Source: Candidatus Paceibacterota bacterium (lineage in GTDB: Bacteria > Actinomycetota > Actinomycetes > Nanopelagicales > Nanopelagicaceae). Taken from it: 64,000 nucleotides of DNA. Shown piece by piece: positions 8,592 through 17,719 of the stretch. The stretch spans positions 248,001 through 312,000 of the forward strand of contig DATKUL010000002.1 of NCBI GenBank assembly GCA_035530615.1. Direction: 5' to 3'. Each line of letters begins with the position of its first letter. Position 1 is the stretch's first letter. The notes below the pieces were generated by a model. The model searched no databases. It had not been told where the DNA came from and saw nothing but the letters and a program-made list of their open reading frames with translations. The position numbers and the translations under genes were made by a program.

Positions 8592-9377
8592 TTGAGCAAT
8601 TCCTCGGATCGCGTAGCAGGCGTGGCGCGTGCGCTCAACCTCATTGAAGTAATCACACTTGGACCCGCGGAAGGTTATTCGCTTACCGAATTATCAAAAA
8701 CGATCGGAATATCAAAAAGTTCAACATTGGCACTTCTTCGAACCCTTGTTGATGCAGGCTATGCCCGTATGCGCGATCCAGGACCACGTTATTTGCCTGG
8801 AATGGCGCTAGTTCGGTTGGGAGATCAATCTCGCGCAACGCAACCGATAGATGAAATTGCACAGGGTTTTATCCATCAATTGGCACTAGAGACAGGAATG
8901 ACGATCCGTGTCGCGATAAACGATGGAGGGCGTCCCGTCTTCGTCTCCCGCGTGGATGCGCCAGGTTCAATTAGATTTCACACCATGCTTGGCGTACGCG
9001 AAGTTCCACACGTCTCCTCCGCCGGTAAGGCGATATTGGCGCAACTCAGTGATGATGAGATCAGCGCGGTGATTGAGGAAACAGGATTGGGTGCTCGCAC
9101 GCGGCACTCGCATACGACAATGGCATCCTTGATGCGAGATATAAATCAGATTCGCGAACGCAAATATGCCATTGATGATGAAGAGGATGTTGAAGGGGTT
9201 TTCTGCATTGGGGCGGCGTTCTTCGATCACGCCGGCAACTGCGTGGGGGCTATAAGTGCTACAGGAATCAAGACCCCCGCGCGTCAGAAGCGCGTAGCCT
9301 TCTATGGAGGATTGGTAGTCAAGCAGGCAGAAGCGCTTACTAGAGAACTTCGTGGCAACCCGCTACTTCGTCGATAG
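8592..9377 (+). CDS. IclR-family transcriptional regulator
   Basis: A 261-residue protein with an N-terminal winged helix (about residues 7-68, with the recognition region LSKTIGISKSSTLALLRTL) and a C-terminal IclR ligand-binding domain (about 80-250). The TTG start follows a purine-rich AGGGGGCG. It sits between the hydrolase/MFS genes and the Dpp importer, so it most likely controls the island in response to a pathway metabolite. The inverted repeat at 5667-5684 is a candidate binding site. A second short repeat, CCGAA-N5-TTCGG, lies in front of this gene at about 8520-8534 and could serve autoregulation. Confidence 0.87.
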   Translation: MSNSSDRVAGVARALNLIEVITLGPAEGYSLTELSKTIGISKSSTLALLRTLVDAGYARMRDPGPRYLPGMALVRLGDQSRATQPIDEIAQGFIHQLALETGMTIRVAINDGGRPVFVSRVDAPGSIRFHTMLGVREVPHVSSAGKAILAQLSDDEISAVIEETGLGARTRHSHTTMASLMRDINQIRERKYAIDDEEDVEGVFCIGAAFFDHAGNCVGAISATGIKTPARQKRVAFYGGLVVKQAEALTRELRGNPLLRR

Positions 9378-9467
9378 TATTTCGGAAATCTTCCTACCAG
9401 CGTTCGGCAGAGCCTAACTTTCCTATTGACAACGTTTTTCCTATGGCTTTCACTGAGCCACCACCCC

Positions 9468-9496
9468 GAGGTGATACTCGCTTTGAGTTTCAACTC
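9468..9496 (+). promoter_or_regulatory. Two small hairpins in the leader of the Dpp operon
   Basis: CGAG-N6-CTCG (about 9468-9481) and GAGTT-N2-AACTC (9485-9496) precede the strong ribosome site (GGAGGG) of the substrate-binding protein gene. A TTGACA at 9426-9431 is a good -35, but no matching -10 was clear. The hairpins may be operators or mRNA-stability elements. Confidence 0.3.
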
Positions 9497-9526
9497 GCCA
9501 CTTTGCATAGTTCTGGAGGGATATAG

Positions 9527-11056
9527 ATGCTTCAGTCACAAACCAGTGTGAAGAAGAAGTTGCTTACTGCTGCTATGGCAGCAGGCATGATTCTTTCTGT
9601 CACTTCTACTGTCGGACCTGCTGCGGCAGCGAAGACGACTCTTGTCGTGGGCTCCACGCAAGGACTTCCTCAGCTCAACCCGATTATCCGTACCTTCGCA
9701 TTCGAAGAGTCACTCTTCCCGCTCCTGTGGTCAGGTCTATCTCAATGGAAGCCAAATGGCACCGTTGGTCCAGACCTTGCATCTTCATGGAAGGCAAATA
9801 CCAAGGCAACCCAATGGACATTTACCATCCGCAAGGGGGTTAAGTTCTCGGACGGAAGCGCCCTTGACGCTAAGGCCGTAAAGGCCGTATTTGATTACGC
9901 AAAGAAACCAACAACAGTCACCCAAGAAGCAAACAAGATCAAGATGATCACGAAGGTAACTGCTAAAGGGCAGAATGTTATTTTTGATCTCAGTTCTCCG
10001 AACGCTCTGTTCCCAGAAGCAATTGCATGGATCAAAATGATCAAGGTTAGCCAGGTTGCTAAATTCAATGTTAATCCGGCTACCTCTGGTCCATACAAGG
10101 TCAAGTCATTTAGCCCTAACGTTTCACTTGTTATCGTTCGTAACCCCAACTACTACGGTAATGCTGCGAAAATGGCTTCGGTCAAGTTTGTAAAGGCATC
10201 TGACCCAACCGCAGCGGTCACTTCACTTCGCTCTGGCGACATCGATGTGTTGTATCAACTTCCACTAGCAGACGCAGCCCCACTCCAGAAGGACAAGAAC
10301 CTTCAATTGGTTAAGGCCAAGGTTTCAAGCGTTTCTGTCACATGGGAATATGACATGAAGTCAGCTCCATTTAACGACATCCGCGTACGTCAAGCTATTG
10401 CTTATGCAACTGATCGCGCAGCGATCTTGAAGTCTGCTTACTACGGCTTCGGTGCAGTTTCTAAATTCAACACGATTGTCCCAGACAAGAGTGCATGGAA
10501 CTGTGGCACTGCAGGTGGCTTGATTTCCTACAATTACGATCTTGCCAAGGCGAAGCAACTCTTTGCTGATGCAGGTGTCTCATCATTCACGTGGTGGGGA
10601 GTTGCGGGAGCGCTACCGGAATTCGATGCAATGGGTCAAGTTCTTCAGGCATCACTCAAATCAATCGGTATCGACATGAAGATTGAGAACAATGAGGTAG
10701 GAACTTGGGCAGCCAAATTCTATCCAGCCGGAAAGACCTATCCCGGCCTGTTGCTTCCCAACTACCAGTCAGTTCCTGGCGAACCAGCATTCTCTATGAA
10801 CTTCCTCTTAACAGGACGTGCAGAAGATAACTGGGAGAGCACGAAGTATGACGCTCTCTACACCAAGGCAATCGGAACGCTTGATGCGGGTAAGCGCAAG
10901 GCGGCATGGTGTGCTGCTTTGAAGCTTGAGAACGCCGAACTTCCACTCATCACCCCATTCGTTTTCGACGTACTGCACGCAGCACGCGCGAGCGTTAAGG
11001 GTGCCTGGGTTGAGTCCGGTGGACAGATTCACCTGGAAGGCGTTTCAATCAAGTAG
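9527..11056 (+). CDS. Dpp/Opp-type ABC transporter substrate-binding protein (SBP_bac_5)
   Basis: A 509-residue extracytoplasmic binding protein of the family-5 (dipeptide/oligopeptide/nickel) type. A Sec signal peptide covers about residues 1-34 (KKK, hydrophobic core, then PAAAA). There is no lipobox cysteine at the cleavage region, unusual for a binding protein of a monoderm bacterium. The body has the family segment FTIRKGVKFSDGSALDAKAV. GGAGGGATATAG gives a strong ribosome site. It heads a complete five-gene importer whose ligand, judging from the context of amide hydrolases and an aldolase, may be an N-acyl compound or a sugar-acid conjugate rather than a peptide. Confidence 0.9.
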   Translation: MLQSQTSVKKKLLTAAMAAGMILSVTSTVGPAAAAKTTLVVGSTQGLPQLNPIIRTFAFEESLFPLLWSGLSQWKPNGTVGPDLASSWKANTKATQWTFTIRKGVKFSDGSALDAKAVKAVFDYAKKPTTVTQEANKIKMITKVTAKGQNVIFDLSSPNALFPEAIAWIKMIKVSQVAKFNVNPATSGPYKVKSFSPNVSLVIVRNPNYYGNAAKMASVKFVKASDPTAAVTSLRSGDIDVLYQLPLADAAPLQKDKNLQLVKAKVSSVSVTWEYDMKSAPFNDIRVRQAIAYATDRAAILKSAYYGFGAVSKFNTIVPDKSAWNCGTAGGLISYNYDLAKAKQLFADAGVSSFTWWGVAGALPEFDAMGQVLQASLKSIGIDMKIENNEVGTWAAKFYPAGKTYPGLLLPNYQSVPGEPAFSMNFLLTGRAEDNWESTKYDALYTKAIGTLDAGKRKAAWCAALKLENAELPLITPFVFDVLHAARASVKGAWVESGGQIHLEGVSIK

Positions 11057-11125
11057 CGAAATACCACTTCAGTCGATTTCAAAAAAATCTACTGGAATAT
11101 TATAAAGAGAGGATGAAGGAGTTAT

Positions 11126-12097
11126 ATGGGCAAGTTTTTGATTCGACGTGCAACATCGAGCCTCATTGTTTTGGCGATGAGTGTGGTGATGGTCTTCATG
11201 TCGATTCGAATACTCCCTGGCGATCCCGTGCTCGCAAAGCTTGGTGCCGCCACACAAGTAACTCCTGCGGCCCTTAAGGCGCTGCGCGAGGAGGCGGGCC
11301 TCAACCGCCCACTCCTCGTGCAGCTGTTCTCTTGGATTAACCATGCATTGCATGGCGACTTAGGTGTCTCTTACTTCTCGCAATTTCCGGTGACTCGACT
11401 AGTTGCAGAAAGAATCCCAGTTACACTCGAACTTACCTTCTTCATAATCGTAATCGCGGTGGTTCTTTCTCTAATTTTGGCACCGCTTTCGACATTGAAG
11501 CCAGGCTCCATTATTGATCGTGTTATTGGATATTTTACGTCACTTGGCTTGTCGGTTCCCGGCTTTGTCATCGGAATTATTTTCATTTTAATCTTCTCAC
11601 TTCAACTTCAATGGCTTCCGTCACGAGGGTATGTACCCATGTCAGAAGGTGTTGTAGAAAATTTAAAGTTGATGATTCTCCCCTCTATCACTGGGGGATT
11701 AACTGCGACGCCGTACTTGGTGCGCTACTTACGAGCATCCATGTTGGAGATAAAGCAGTCGCCGTTTGTGCGAACTGCAGAGGGTAAAGGGCTCTCAAAC
11801 GCTCGCATTCTCTTCCGCCATATTCTTCCAAACTCTTTGGTTCCTACTCTGACCATGCTCGGCCTGATTGTTGGGTACACCCTTAGTGGAGTAGTAGTTA
11901 TCGAATATATGTTTGGACTGCCTGGCATTGGATCGCTGGCCATTGAGAGTTCATTTAAGCGAGATTACGTGGTGATCCAAGGTGTGGCTTTGACAATTAT
12001 TTCGTTCTTCATCTTGACCACTTTCCTCTTCGATGTTCTCTGCGGAATTGTGGATCCACGACTACGTTTGGCCAAGGAGCAGAAGAGTGAAGTTTAA
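11126..12097 (+). CDS. Dpp-type ABC transporter permease (DppB-like)
   Basis: A 323-residue inner-membrane permease with six predicted membrane spans and the long loop after the first span typical of DppB/OppB (RILPGDPV at about 30-37). The EAA loop reads RTAEGKGLSNARILFRHILP. A GGAG lies 4 bases before the ATG. It is the second gene of the importer operon and overlaps the next permease by 11 bases, indicating translational coupling. Confidence 0.9.
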   Translation: MGKFLIRRATSSLIVLAMSVVMVFMSIRILPGDPVLAKLGAATQVTPAALKALREEAGLNRPLLVQLFSWINHALHGDLGVSYFSQFPVTRLVAERIPVTLELTFFIIVIAVVLSLILAPLSTLKPGSIIDRVIGYFTSLGLSVPGFVIGIIFILIFSLQLQWLPSRGYVPMSEGVVENLKLMILPSITGGLTATPYLVRYLRASMLEIKQSPFVRTAEGKGLSNARILFRHILPNSLVPTLTMLGLIVGYTLSGVVVIEYMFGLPGIGSLAIESSFKRDYVVIQGVALTIISFFILTTFLFDVLCGIVDPRLRLAKEQKSEV

Positions 12098-12899
12098 GAA
12101 CCGATTCTCCTTCTCCGGATTTCTTATTCTTCTCATTTTGGGGATTTGTCTGGCTGCACCCATTCTTTCTCCTTATGATCCAAATGCGATTGGTGTTGCC
12201 GATCCTTTTTCGGGCCCTACGGGGAAGCATTGGTTTGGTGCTGATGACCTAGGCCGCGACCTCCTTTCACGAATTCTCTACGGCGGACGTATCACAATCC
12301 TGATCGCCATGATGGCAACGTTCATTGCGCTGATAATCGGCACACTGTGGGGACTGACCGCAGGAGTTCGTCGTGGATGGGTGGACGAATTCTTAATGAG
12401 AACTGCCGATGCCACAATGGCAATACCGCAGATTCTCTTTGCTCTTGTGTGTATCTCAGCTGTTGGGGCGAGCGTCATTTCGCTCCCTATAGTTGTTGGT
12501 ATTTTGCTTTCTCCAACTACGGCAAGAATGGCGAGAAGCGCAGTAGTTACCGAGCTTTCATCAGACTACGTTGTAGCTGCAATCGCGAGTGGGACGAAGC
12601 GATCTCGATTGATCGTCTCTGAAGTAATGCCAAATATTGCCCCGCAACTTCTCGTTCAACTAAGTATTAATGCCGCGGCAGCGGTTATGTTGGAAGCAAC
12701 ACTGAGTTTTATCGGTTTAGGTATTCAGCCGCCCAATGCTTCGTGGGGGACGCTCATGCTTCAGGGGTACGCCAAGATCTGGAACACCTATTGGTTCGTA
12801 TTCTTTCCCGCAATGGCAGTCACAATTACAATTTTGGCCTTTAACGCGTATGGAGAACGGATCAGAGTGACGATGGATTCTAGGCGGTCCTCCATATGA
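12087..12899 (+). CDS. Dpp-type ABC transporter permease (DppC-like)
   Basis: A 270-residue permease of the DppC/OppC type. The GTG at 12087 is chosen because AAGGAG lies 7 bases upstream and the protein then starts just before its first membrane span. The N-terminal segment ends in HWFGADDLGRDLLSR, the hallmark of DppC proteins, and the EAA loop (AIASGTKRSRLIVSEVMPN) contacts the ATPases. The stop overlaps the next start by 4 bases (ATGA). Confidence 0.9.
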   Translation: MKFKNRFSFSGFLILLILGICLAAPILSPYDPNAIGVADPFSGPTGKHWFGADDLGRDLLSRILYGGRITILIAMMATFIALIIGTLWGLTAGVRRGWVDEFLMRTADATMAIPQILFALVCISAVGASVISLPIVVGILLSPTTARMARSAVVTELSSDYVVAAIASGTKRSRLIVSEVMPNIAPQLLVQLSINAAAAVMLEATLSFIGLGIQPPNASWGTLMLQGYAKIWNTYWFVFFPAMAVTITILAFNAYGERIRVTMDSRRSSI

Positions 12900-13885
12900 A
12901 GAATGCACTGATCGTAAAGAATCTTTCGCTCTCGGTCCCTTCTTCCAAGGGCCGCGTCACGGTCGTAGACGATGTCTCATTTGATATTCCTGCCGGTACT
13001 AAAGTTGGTCTTGTAGGTGAGTCAGGCAGCGGAAAATCTCTGACGGCATATTCCTTGATGCGGTTGATAAAGGATCCAGTTCGCGTTGATAAGGGCGAAA
13101 TCTATCTAGGAGATAAAGAAATTCTTGGAATGAGTATGAAGGAATTTCGCCATATGCGAGGCAATGACATCTCAATGATCTATCAGGACCCGATGTCGGC
13201 GCTCAATCCGATCATGCGTATTGGCGCTCAGATCATCGAGAGTATTCGACTTCACTCGGACGTGAATCGCGCACAGGCGCGTAAATTGGCGATCGAACAC
13301 TTAGCCAGTGTGGGTATCCCAGAGCCAGATCGCAGGATTGATTCGTATCCATTTGAAATGTCAGGTGGAATGCTGCAACGTGTCGTTATTGCTATTGCTC
13401 TCAGCGGCGAGCCCAAAGTGCTCATTGCAGATGAAGCGACTACTGCCCTTGATGTAACCACACAAGATCGGGTTCTTACTCTGATTGATAAGTTGGCTGC
13501 CGAGCGTGGTTTGTCCGTGCTTCTGATTACTCATGATTTAGGGGTAGCCGCTCAATTTAGTGATGAAATCATGGTCATGTATGCAGGCAAATTAGTGGAG
13601 AGAGGGTCAGTAAATCAGATCTTCTCCAACCCCGTGCATCCTTACACAAAGGCACTTCTTGACTCTCGATGTGATTACACAATTGATGTGACCAAGCCAA
13701 TTAATTCGATCGCTGGTCAACCGCCTCGACCGGATAACCGACCGGAAGGATGTGTATTTTCGCCCCGCTGCGAGCACATTCAACCTCAATGTCGAGAGGG
13801 AGTGCCACCTCTTATTTCAGTGCAGGACAGGCTTGCGGCTTGTTTCAGGGCCGACGAATTATTCCACGTTGGAATGGTGCATTAG
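12896..13885 (+). CDS. Dpp-type ABC transporter ATPase (DppD-like)
   Basis: A 329-residue ATP-binding subunit with Walker A GESGSGKS (about 42-49), signature SGGMLQR, Walker B VLIADEATTALD and the switch His in LLITHDLG. The C-terminal oligopeptide-transporter extension holds a cysteine cluster (CVFSPRCEHIQPQC and a later Cys) seen in DppD/OppD proteins. It pairs with the next gene as a heterodimeric motor. The ATG overlaps the permease stop. Confidence 0.92.
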   Translation: MKNALIVKNLSLSVPSSKGRVTVVDDVSFDIPAGTKVGLVGESGSGKSLTAYSLMRLIKDPVRVDKGEIYLGDKEILGMSMKEFRHMRGNDISMIYQDPMSALNPIMRIGAQIIESIRLHSDVNRAQARKLAIEHLASVGIPEPDRRIDSYPFEMSGGMLQRVVIAIALSGEPKVLIADEATTALDVTTQDRVLTLIDKLAAERGLSVLLITHDLGVAAQFSDEIMVMYAGKLVERGSVNQIFSNPVHPYTKALLDSRCDYTIDVTKPINSIAGQPPRPDNRPEGCVFSPRCEHIQPQCREGVPPLISVQDRLAACFRADELFHVGMVH

Positions 13886-14854
13886 ATGAGCTCGCTTATG
13901 ACTTCTGTCGCCACGGTTACCAATGTGAGTCGTACCTTTAAAGGAAAGACTGGTGTCGTTCACGCCCTTGATAATGTCTCCTTCGACTTGAATGAGGGTC
14001 ACACACTCGCATTGGTGGGGGAATCGGGTAGTGGCAAGACGACCGCCGCGCGCATACTTCTAGGACTCGACACTCCAAACTCTGGTTCCATTGAAATCTT
14101 GGGCAAGACACTTGGCTCTCTTAAACATGAAGAATTACGACTCCTTCGTCGAGAGATTCAAGTTGTTCAGCAGGATCCTTTCAGCCAACTGAATCGCCGG
14201 CACTCGGTTGAACGAATTATTTCTGCCCCACTTATTGCCTTTGGAATTGGCGATAAAGAGTCTAGGAGGGGGCAGGTAATCGAACTTCTACAATCCGTTG
14301 GATTGGAGAAGGAGCACTTACGCCGTAGACCTCACGAGCTTTCCGGTGGCCAATGCCAACGTGTTGCCATTGCTCGAGCACTCGCACTGGATCCGAAAGT
14401 TGTGGTTCTAGATGAAGCTGTATCTGCGCTAGATGTATCTGTGCGCGCACAGGTACTGAATTTGCTTCGTCGAATTCAAGAAGAGCGTGGATTGACTTAT
14501 TTGTTTATTACGCATGATCTTGGTGTCGCACACTATATGGCCGATGAGATTGCCGTCATGTTCCGCGGTCGCATTGTCGAACGCGGAAATCGAGATGATG
14601 TCTTTAGCAAATCTCGGCACCATTACACGGTCGGTCTACTTTCTTCTGTCCCATTGGCGACTCCTTCGGCGACCAAGCGAAGTCGCGAACAAGTGCAGTC
14701 ATTGCCAAGTCCCGGTGTGAACGATGCTTGTCTGTACAGATCTCGCTGCTCGGTTGGTCTAGGGCGCGAAGATTGTAAGTCCGTACCATTGCAGATCACT
14801 CAAGGTTCAGAGACTCACTCATGGCTCTGCCATTCACCAGTAGAACATCGATAG
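13886..14854 (+). CDS. Dpp-type ABC transporter ATPase (DppF-like)
   Basis: A 322-residue second ATPase with Walker A GESGSGKTT, signature LSGGQCQRVAIARAL, Walker B VVVLDEAVSALD and switch LFITHDLG. A shorter C-terminal extension keeps CLYRSRC. The ATG follows the DppD stop without a gap. It completes the importer, so the system needs no outside ATPase, unlike the sugar transporter at 34-37 kb. Confidence 0.92.
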   Translation: MSSLMTSVATVTNVSRTFKGKTGVVHALDNVSFDLNEGHTLALVGESGSGKTTAARILLGLDTPNSGSIEILGKTLGSLKHEELRLLRREIQVVQQDPFSQLNRRHSVERIISAPLIAFGIGDKESRRGQVIELLQSVGLEKEHLRRRPHELSGGQCQRVAIARALALDPKVVVLDEAVSALDVSVRAQVLNLLRRIQEERGLTYLFITHDLGVAHYMADEIAVMFRGRIVERGNRDDVFSKSRHHYTVGLLSSVPLATPSATKRSREQVQSLPSPGVNDACLYRSRCSVGLGREDCKSVPLQITQGSETHSWLCHSPVEHR

Positions 14855-14871
14855 GGAAGGGGAGTTGCATC

Positions 14872-15702
14872 ATGGCTGATGTAGCAGTCGTCACCGGAGC
14901 GGCATCCGGAATAGGACGTGCAATAGCACATCGACTTGCCCAGGACTACACAGTAATTCTTGTTGATTTGAACGAGAAGACGCTTCCGAGAGTTGAACAG
15001 GAAATCGCTGAAGCAGGGCATACGACATATTCGGTTCTTGGCGATGTCGGTAAGCGCTCGACCCATGAAGCTGCAAGGAAGATGGCGGAGACCAAAGGTA
15101 ATCTAATTGCTTGGGTGAACTGCGCGGGTTGGACCCGGGGCGCCCCAATGCACGCATTTCCAAATGATCCCGCGGTCTTGGACGAACTCATTAACGCAAA
15201 CCAAGTGGGTTCGTTCTGGGGTTGCGCTGAAGCTGTTGCTTCATTTACGACTAGAAAAGTTGCTGGCGCGATAGTGAATATTTCTTCAGTACATGGGCGA
15301 CGCGCATGGCCAGATCATGCCGTATACGAAATGACAAAAGGTGCGATTGATGCACTAACTCGGAACGTCGCTGTTGCCTATGGCCCATTTGGCATTCGGG
15401 CAAATGCGGTCGCTCCCGGTGCAATCATGACGCCGGCTTTAGAACAGAGTTTTGTTGATGCACCTGACCCAGTTGCTCGTCGTCAGTCACTTGAAGTGTT
15501 GACGCCTTTGAAGCGGATTGGTCAACCAAGTGAGATTGCCGAGGTGGTTGCATTCTTGCTCTCGTCCCGCGCATCTTATGTATCTGGGCAAAGTATCGCG
15601 GTTGAGGGTGGCTGGACTTCTGCGTTAGGCGTTCCTGCGATTGATAGCGAATTGGCGAAGCGCTATAACCTCGATCCTAAAACCGGCTTGCCGAATAGTT
15701 AA
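14872..15702 (+). CDS. Short-chain dehydrogenase/reductase (SDR)
   Basis: A 276-residue classical SDR. The nucleotide-binding motif TGAASGIG is at 8-15, an NCAG variant of NNAG at about 83-86, and the catalytic Ser-Tyr-Lys are S138/S139, Y152 and K156 (YEMTK). The ATG at 14872 follows a purine-rich GGGAAGGGGAG; upstream in-frame starts lie inside dppF. The acidic residue after the second strand (VDLNE) suggests preference for NAD(H). With the epimerase-like and aldolase genes that follow, it probably oxidises a polyol or sugar-like intermediate. Confidence 0.88.
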   Translation: MADVAVVTGAASGIGRAIAHRLAQDYTVILVDLNEKTLPRVEQEIAEAGHTTYSVLGDVGKRSTHEAARKMAETKGNLIAWVNCAGWTRGAPMHAFPNDPAVLDELINANQVGSFWGCAEAVASFTTRKVAGAIVNISSVHGRRAWPDHAVYEMTKGAIDALTRNVAVAYGPFGIRANAVAPGAIMTPALEQSFVDAPDPVARRQSLEVLTPLKRIGQPSEIAEVVAFLLSSRASYVSGQSIAVEGGWTSALGVPAIDSELAKRYNLDPKTGLPNS

Positions 15703-15723
15703 CCGGCGATTGAAGAAAATTTC

Positions 15724-16770
15724 ATGACATTTCAGGGGCCACGAGACCCATTCACCCGACGCGCTAGGGGGCATTATGGCCGTCTGGCTCTCTGGGAGGG
15801 TCACGAAATTGTGGAGATGTCATCTCCCGAGATTCATTTGAAAGTAAGTCTTACTCGAGGTGCTGAGATTCTTGAATTGCGTTCAAAGAAATTGGATTTA
15901 GACCTTCTTTGGCATGGTCATGAAGACATTGTTCGCTTCCGTCCGGCGGTGCAGTCAATTGACGCGTCCATCGGGAATTTTCTGGATCACTTCAGTGGTG
16001 GGTGGCAAGAGGTACTTCCCGTGGCGCAATATCCCGTTTCCTATAAAGGGGCTCCGATCGGCGCTCACGGGGAAGTAGCACTTCTTTCATGGGATTATCG
16101 CATTTTAATCGACACTCCAGAATCTATCTCGGTGGAATTCTCGGTCAATCTGCGACGTTTCCCTATGCGACTGATCCGCGTTATGACGCTTATCGGAGGC
16201 GAACTTCGTCTTGACGAATCAGCGGAAAATTTGAGCGGCGAATCACTTGAATTCCAATGGGGCCAACACCTTGTACTGGGTGGCCCCTTCATTGATCCAG
16301 GTATGGAAATTGTCGTGAATCCAGGGGAAAGAGTTGAAGTGCCGAATTACCCTGGACCCACATATCGATTTAAACCCGAGACAGAATCGAAATGGCCATC
16401 CGCGTTTAATAGTGCCGGGGAAGAAGTGGACGTAAGTATCTTTGGTGCAGACGACGGCACTGATGGTCACCTGATTCTCGGACCGATGAAGGACGCATCC
16501 GTGCTTTTTAGAAACCCTTTCCTTTCGACCGACATAAAAGTTGGTTGGGACGTAAAGACTTTCCCCTACTGCTGGGTGTGGATGGTACTTGGGGGGATAA
16601 AAGAGTGGCCGTTGTGGGGAAAAGAACGACTCATAACTATTGAACCATTTTCATCCCCCGTCATTTCTTTGACTGACGCAATCGCGAATGGCACAGCGCT
16701 TCAACTTGGTCCATATGAAAGCAGGCAAACTTGGGTTTCCTTCACACTACAAACAAGTCCATCGCAATGA
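15724..16770 (+). CDS. Aldose-1-epimerase-like protein (DUF4432-type)
   Basis: A 348-residue beta-rich protein of the galactose-mutarotase superfamily, probably the DUF4432 group often found in sugar-catabolic operons. Recognisable segments are SLTRGAEILELR, FLDHFSGGWQEVLP and FPYCWVWMVLGG. It lies 21 bases after the SDR gene and 16 before the aldolase, so the three are one transcript. Its presence argues that at least one intermediate of the island is a cyclic sugar or sugar acid. Exact chemistry is unknown. Confidence 0.7.
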   Translation: MTFQGPRDPFTRRARGHYGRLALWEGHEIVEMSSPEIHLKVSLTRGAEILELRSKKLDLDLLWHGHEDIVRFRPAVQSIDASIGNFLDHFSGGWQEVLPVAQYPVSYKGAPIGAHGEVALLSWDYRILIDTPESISVEFSVNLRRFPMRLIRVMTLIGGELRLDESAENLSGESLEFQWGQHLVLGGPFIDPGMEIVVNPGERVEVPNYPGPTYRFKPETESKWPSAFNSAGEEVDVSIFGADDGTDGHLILGPMKDASVLFRNPFLSTDIKVGWDVKTFPYCWVWMVLGGIKEWPLWGKERLITIEPFSSPVISLTDAIANGTALQLGPYESRQTWVSFTLQTSPSQ

Positions 16771-16786
16771 GAGATAGGTAGACGAG

Positions 16787-17704
16787 ATGAGCTCCTTCAA
16801 AGAGGTACACGGTGTACTTCCTGTTCTTCAAACCCCATTTAACGCGCAGGACGAAATTGATAAGAAGACGCTGCAGCGTGAAGTAAAATGGGTACTTGAG
16901 CAAGGTGCTGATGGAGTCACCACGGGAATGGTGACTGAAATTCTTCGCCTTTCACCGAATGAGAGAATGTCTCTCCACGAAATGGTCAGCGAAGTAACGA
17001 ACGCACATCACGCCTTAACAGTTCTAAGTGCGGGAAGCGAGTCTCTGAAGCAATCCATTCACTACTCAAAACACGCGGAAACTTGCAATGCCGATGCCGT
17101 CATGGTCAATCCGCCTTTGACTACCTTATTAGGCGATGAGGACCTTTATGCATATTACGGATCCATTCTTGATGCGACAGAAATTCCGATGATCGTCCAG
17201 GATGCCTCGGGCTATATCGGCCGACCTCTCTCTCTTGAATTACAAGTAAAACTCCTAGAAGACTACGGAACTCGGGTTTATTTCAAGCCAGAAGCCGTGC
17301 CAATCGGGCCACGACTTACGGTCTTTATGGAAGCGACACAGGGACGAGCTCGAGTCTTCGAGGGTTCTGGCGGAGGAGCGTTGATTGATACCTTCCCGCG
17401 GGGATTAGTCGGGACCATGCCTGGTGCAGATCTAACGTGGGCACTTGTCGCTCTATGGAAAGCCCTCAAGGAGGGGGATTGGAATCAAATCGACCTTATT
17501 AGCGGTCCGTTAGCAAATCTCATCAGCCTTGAGCATTCACTGGATGCATATCTGGCCATTGAAAAGTATCTCCTGGTAAAACAAGGGATCTTCACAAGTG
17601 CACAAGTTCGTGAGCCTGTTGGATATCGGATGGACGATCAAACGACGGCAAATGTTGACCGGCTCTTTGCGGTTTTGCGGTCACGCGTTTTCTCGAACGC
17701 TTGA
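16787..17704 (+). CDS. DapA/NAL-superfamily aldolase, not lysine biosynthesis
   Basis: A 305-residue TIM-barrel class I aldolase or dehydratase of the dihydrodipicolinate synthase/N-acetylneuraminate lyase superfamily. The Schiff-base lysine is K167 (VYFKPEA). The usual GTTGE substrate loop is replaced by TGMVTE, and the usual YNxP tyrosine region reads VQDASGY, so it is not a lysine-pathway enzyme; the true dapA lies at 20459. Members like this split or dehydrate 2-keto-3-deoxy sugar acids. As last gene of the importer-SDR-epimerase run it probably forms pyruvate or another central metabolite. Confidence 0.82.
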   Translation: MSSFKEVHGVLPVLQTPFNAQDEIDKKTLQREVKWVLEQGADGVTTGMVTEILRLSPNERMSLHEMVSEVTNAHHALTVLSAGSESLKQSIHYSKHAETCNADAVMVNPPLTTLLGDEDLYAYYGSILDATEIPMIVQDASGYIGRPLSLELQVKLLEDYGTRVYFKPEAVPIGPRLTVFMEATQGRARVFEGSGGGALIDTFPRGLVGTMPGADLTWALVALWKALKEGDWNQIDLISGPLANLISLEHSLDAYLAIEKYLLVKQGIFTSAQVREPVGYRMDDQTTANVDRLFAVLRSRVFSNA

Positions 17705-17719
17705 CCGACCCTTCAAATT

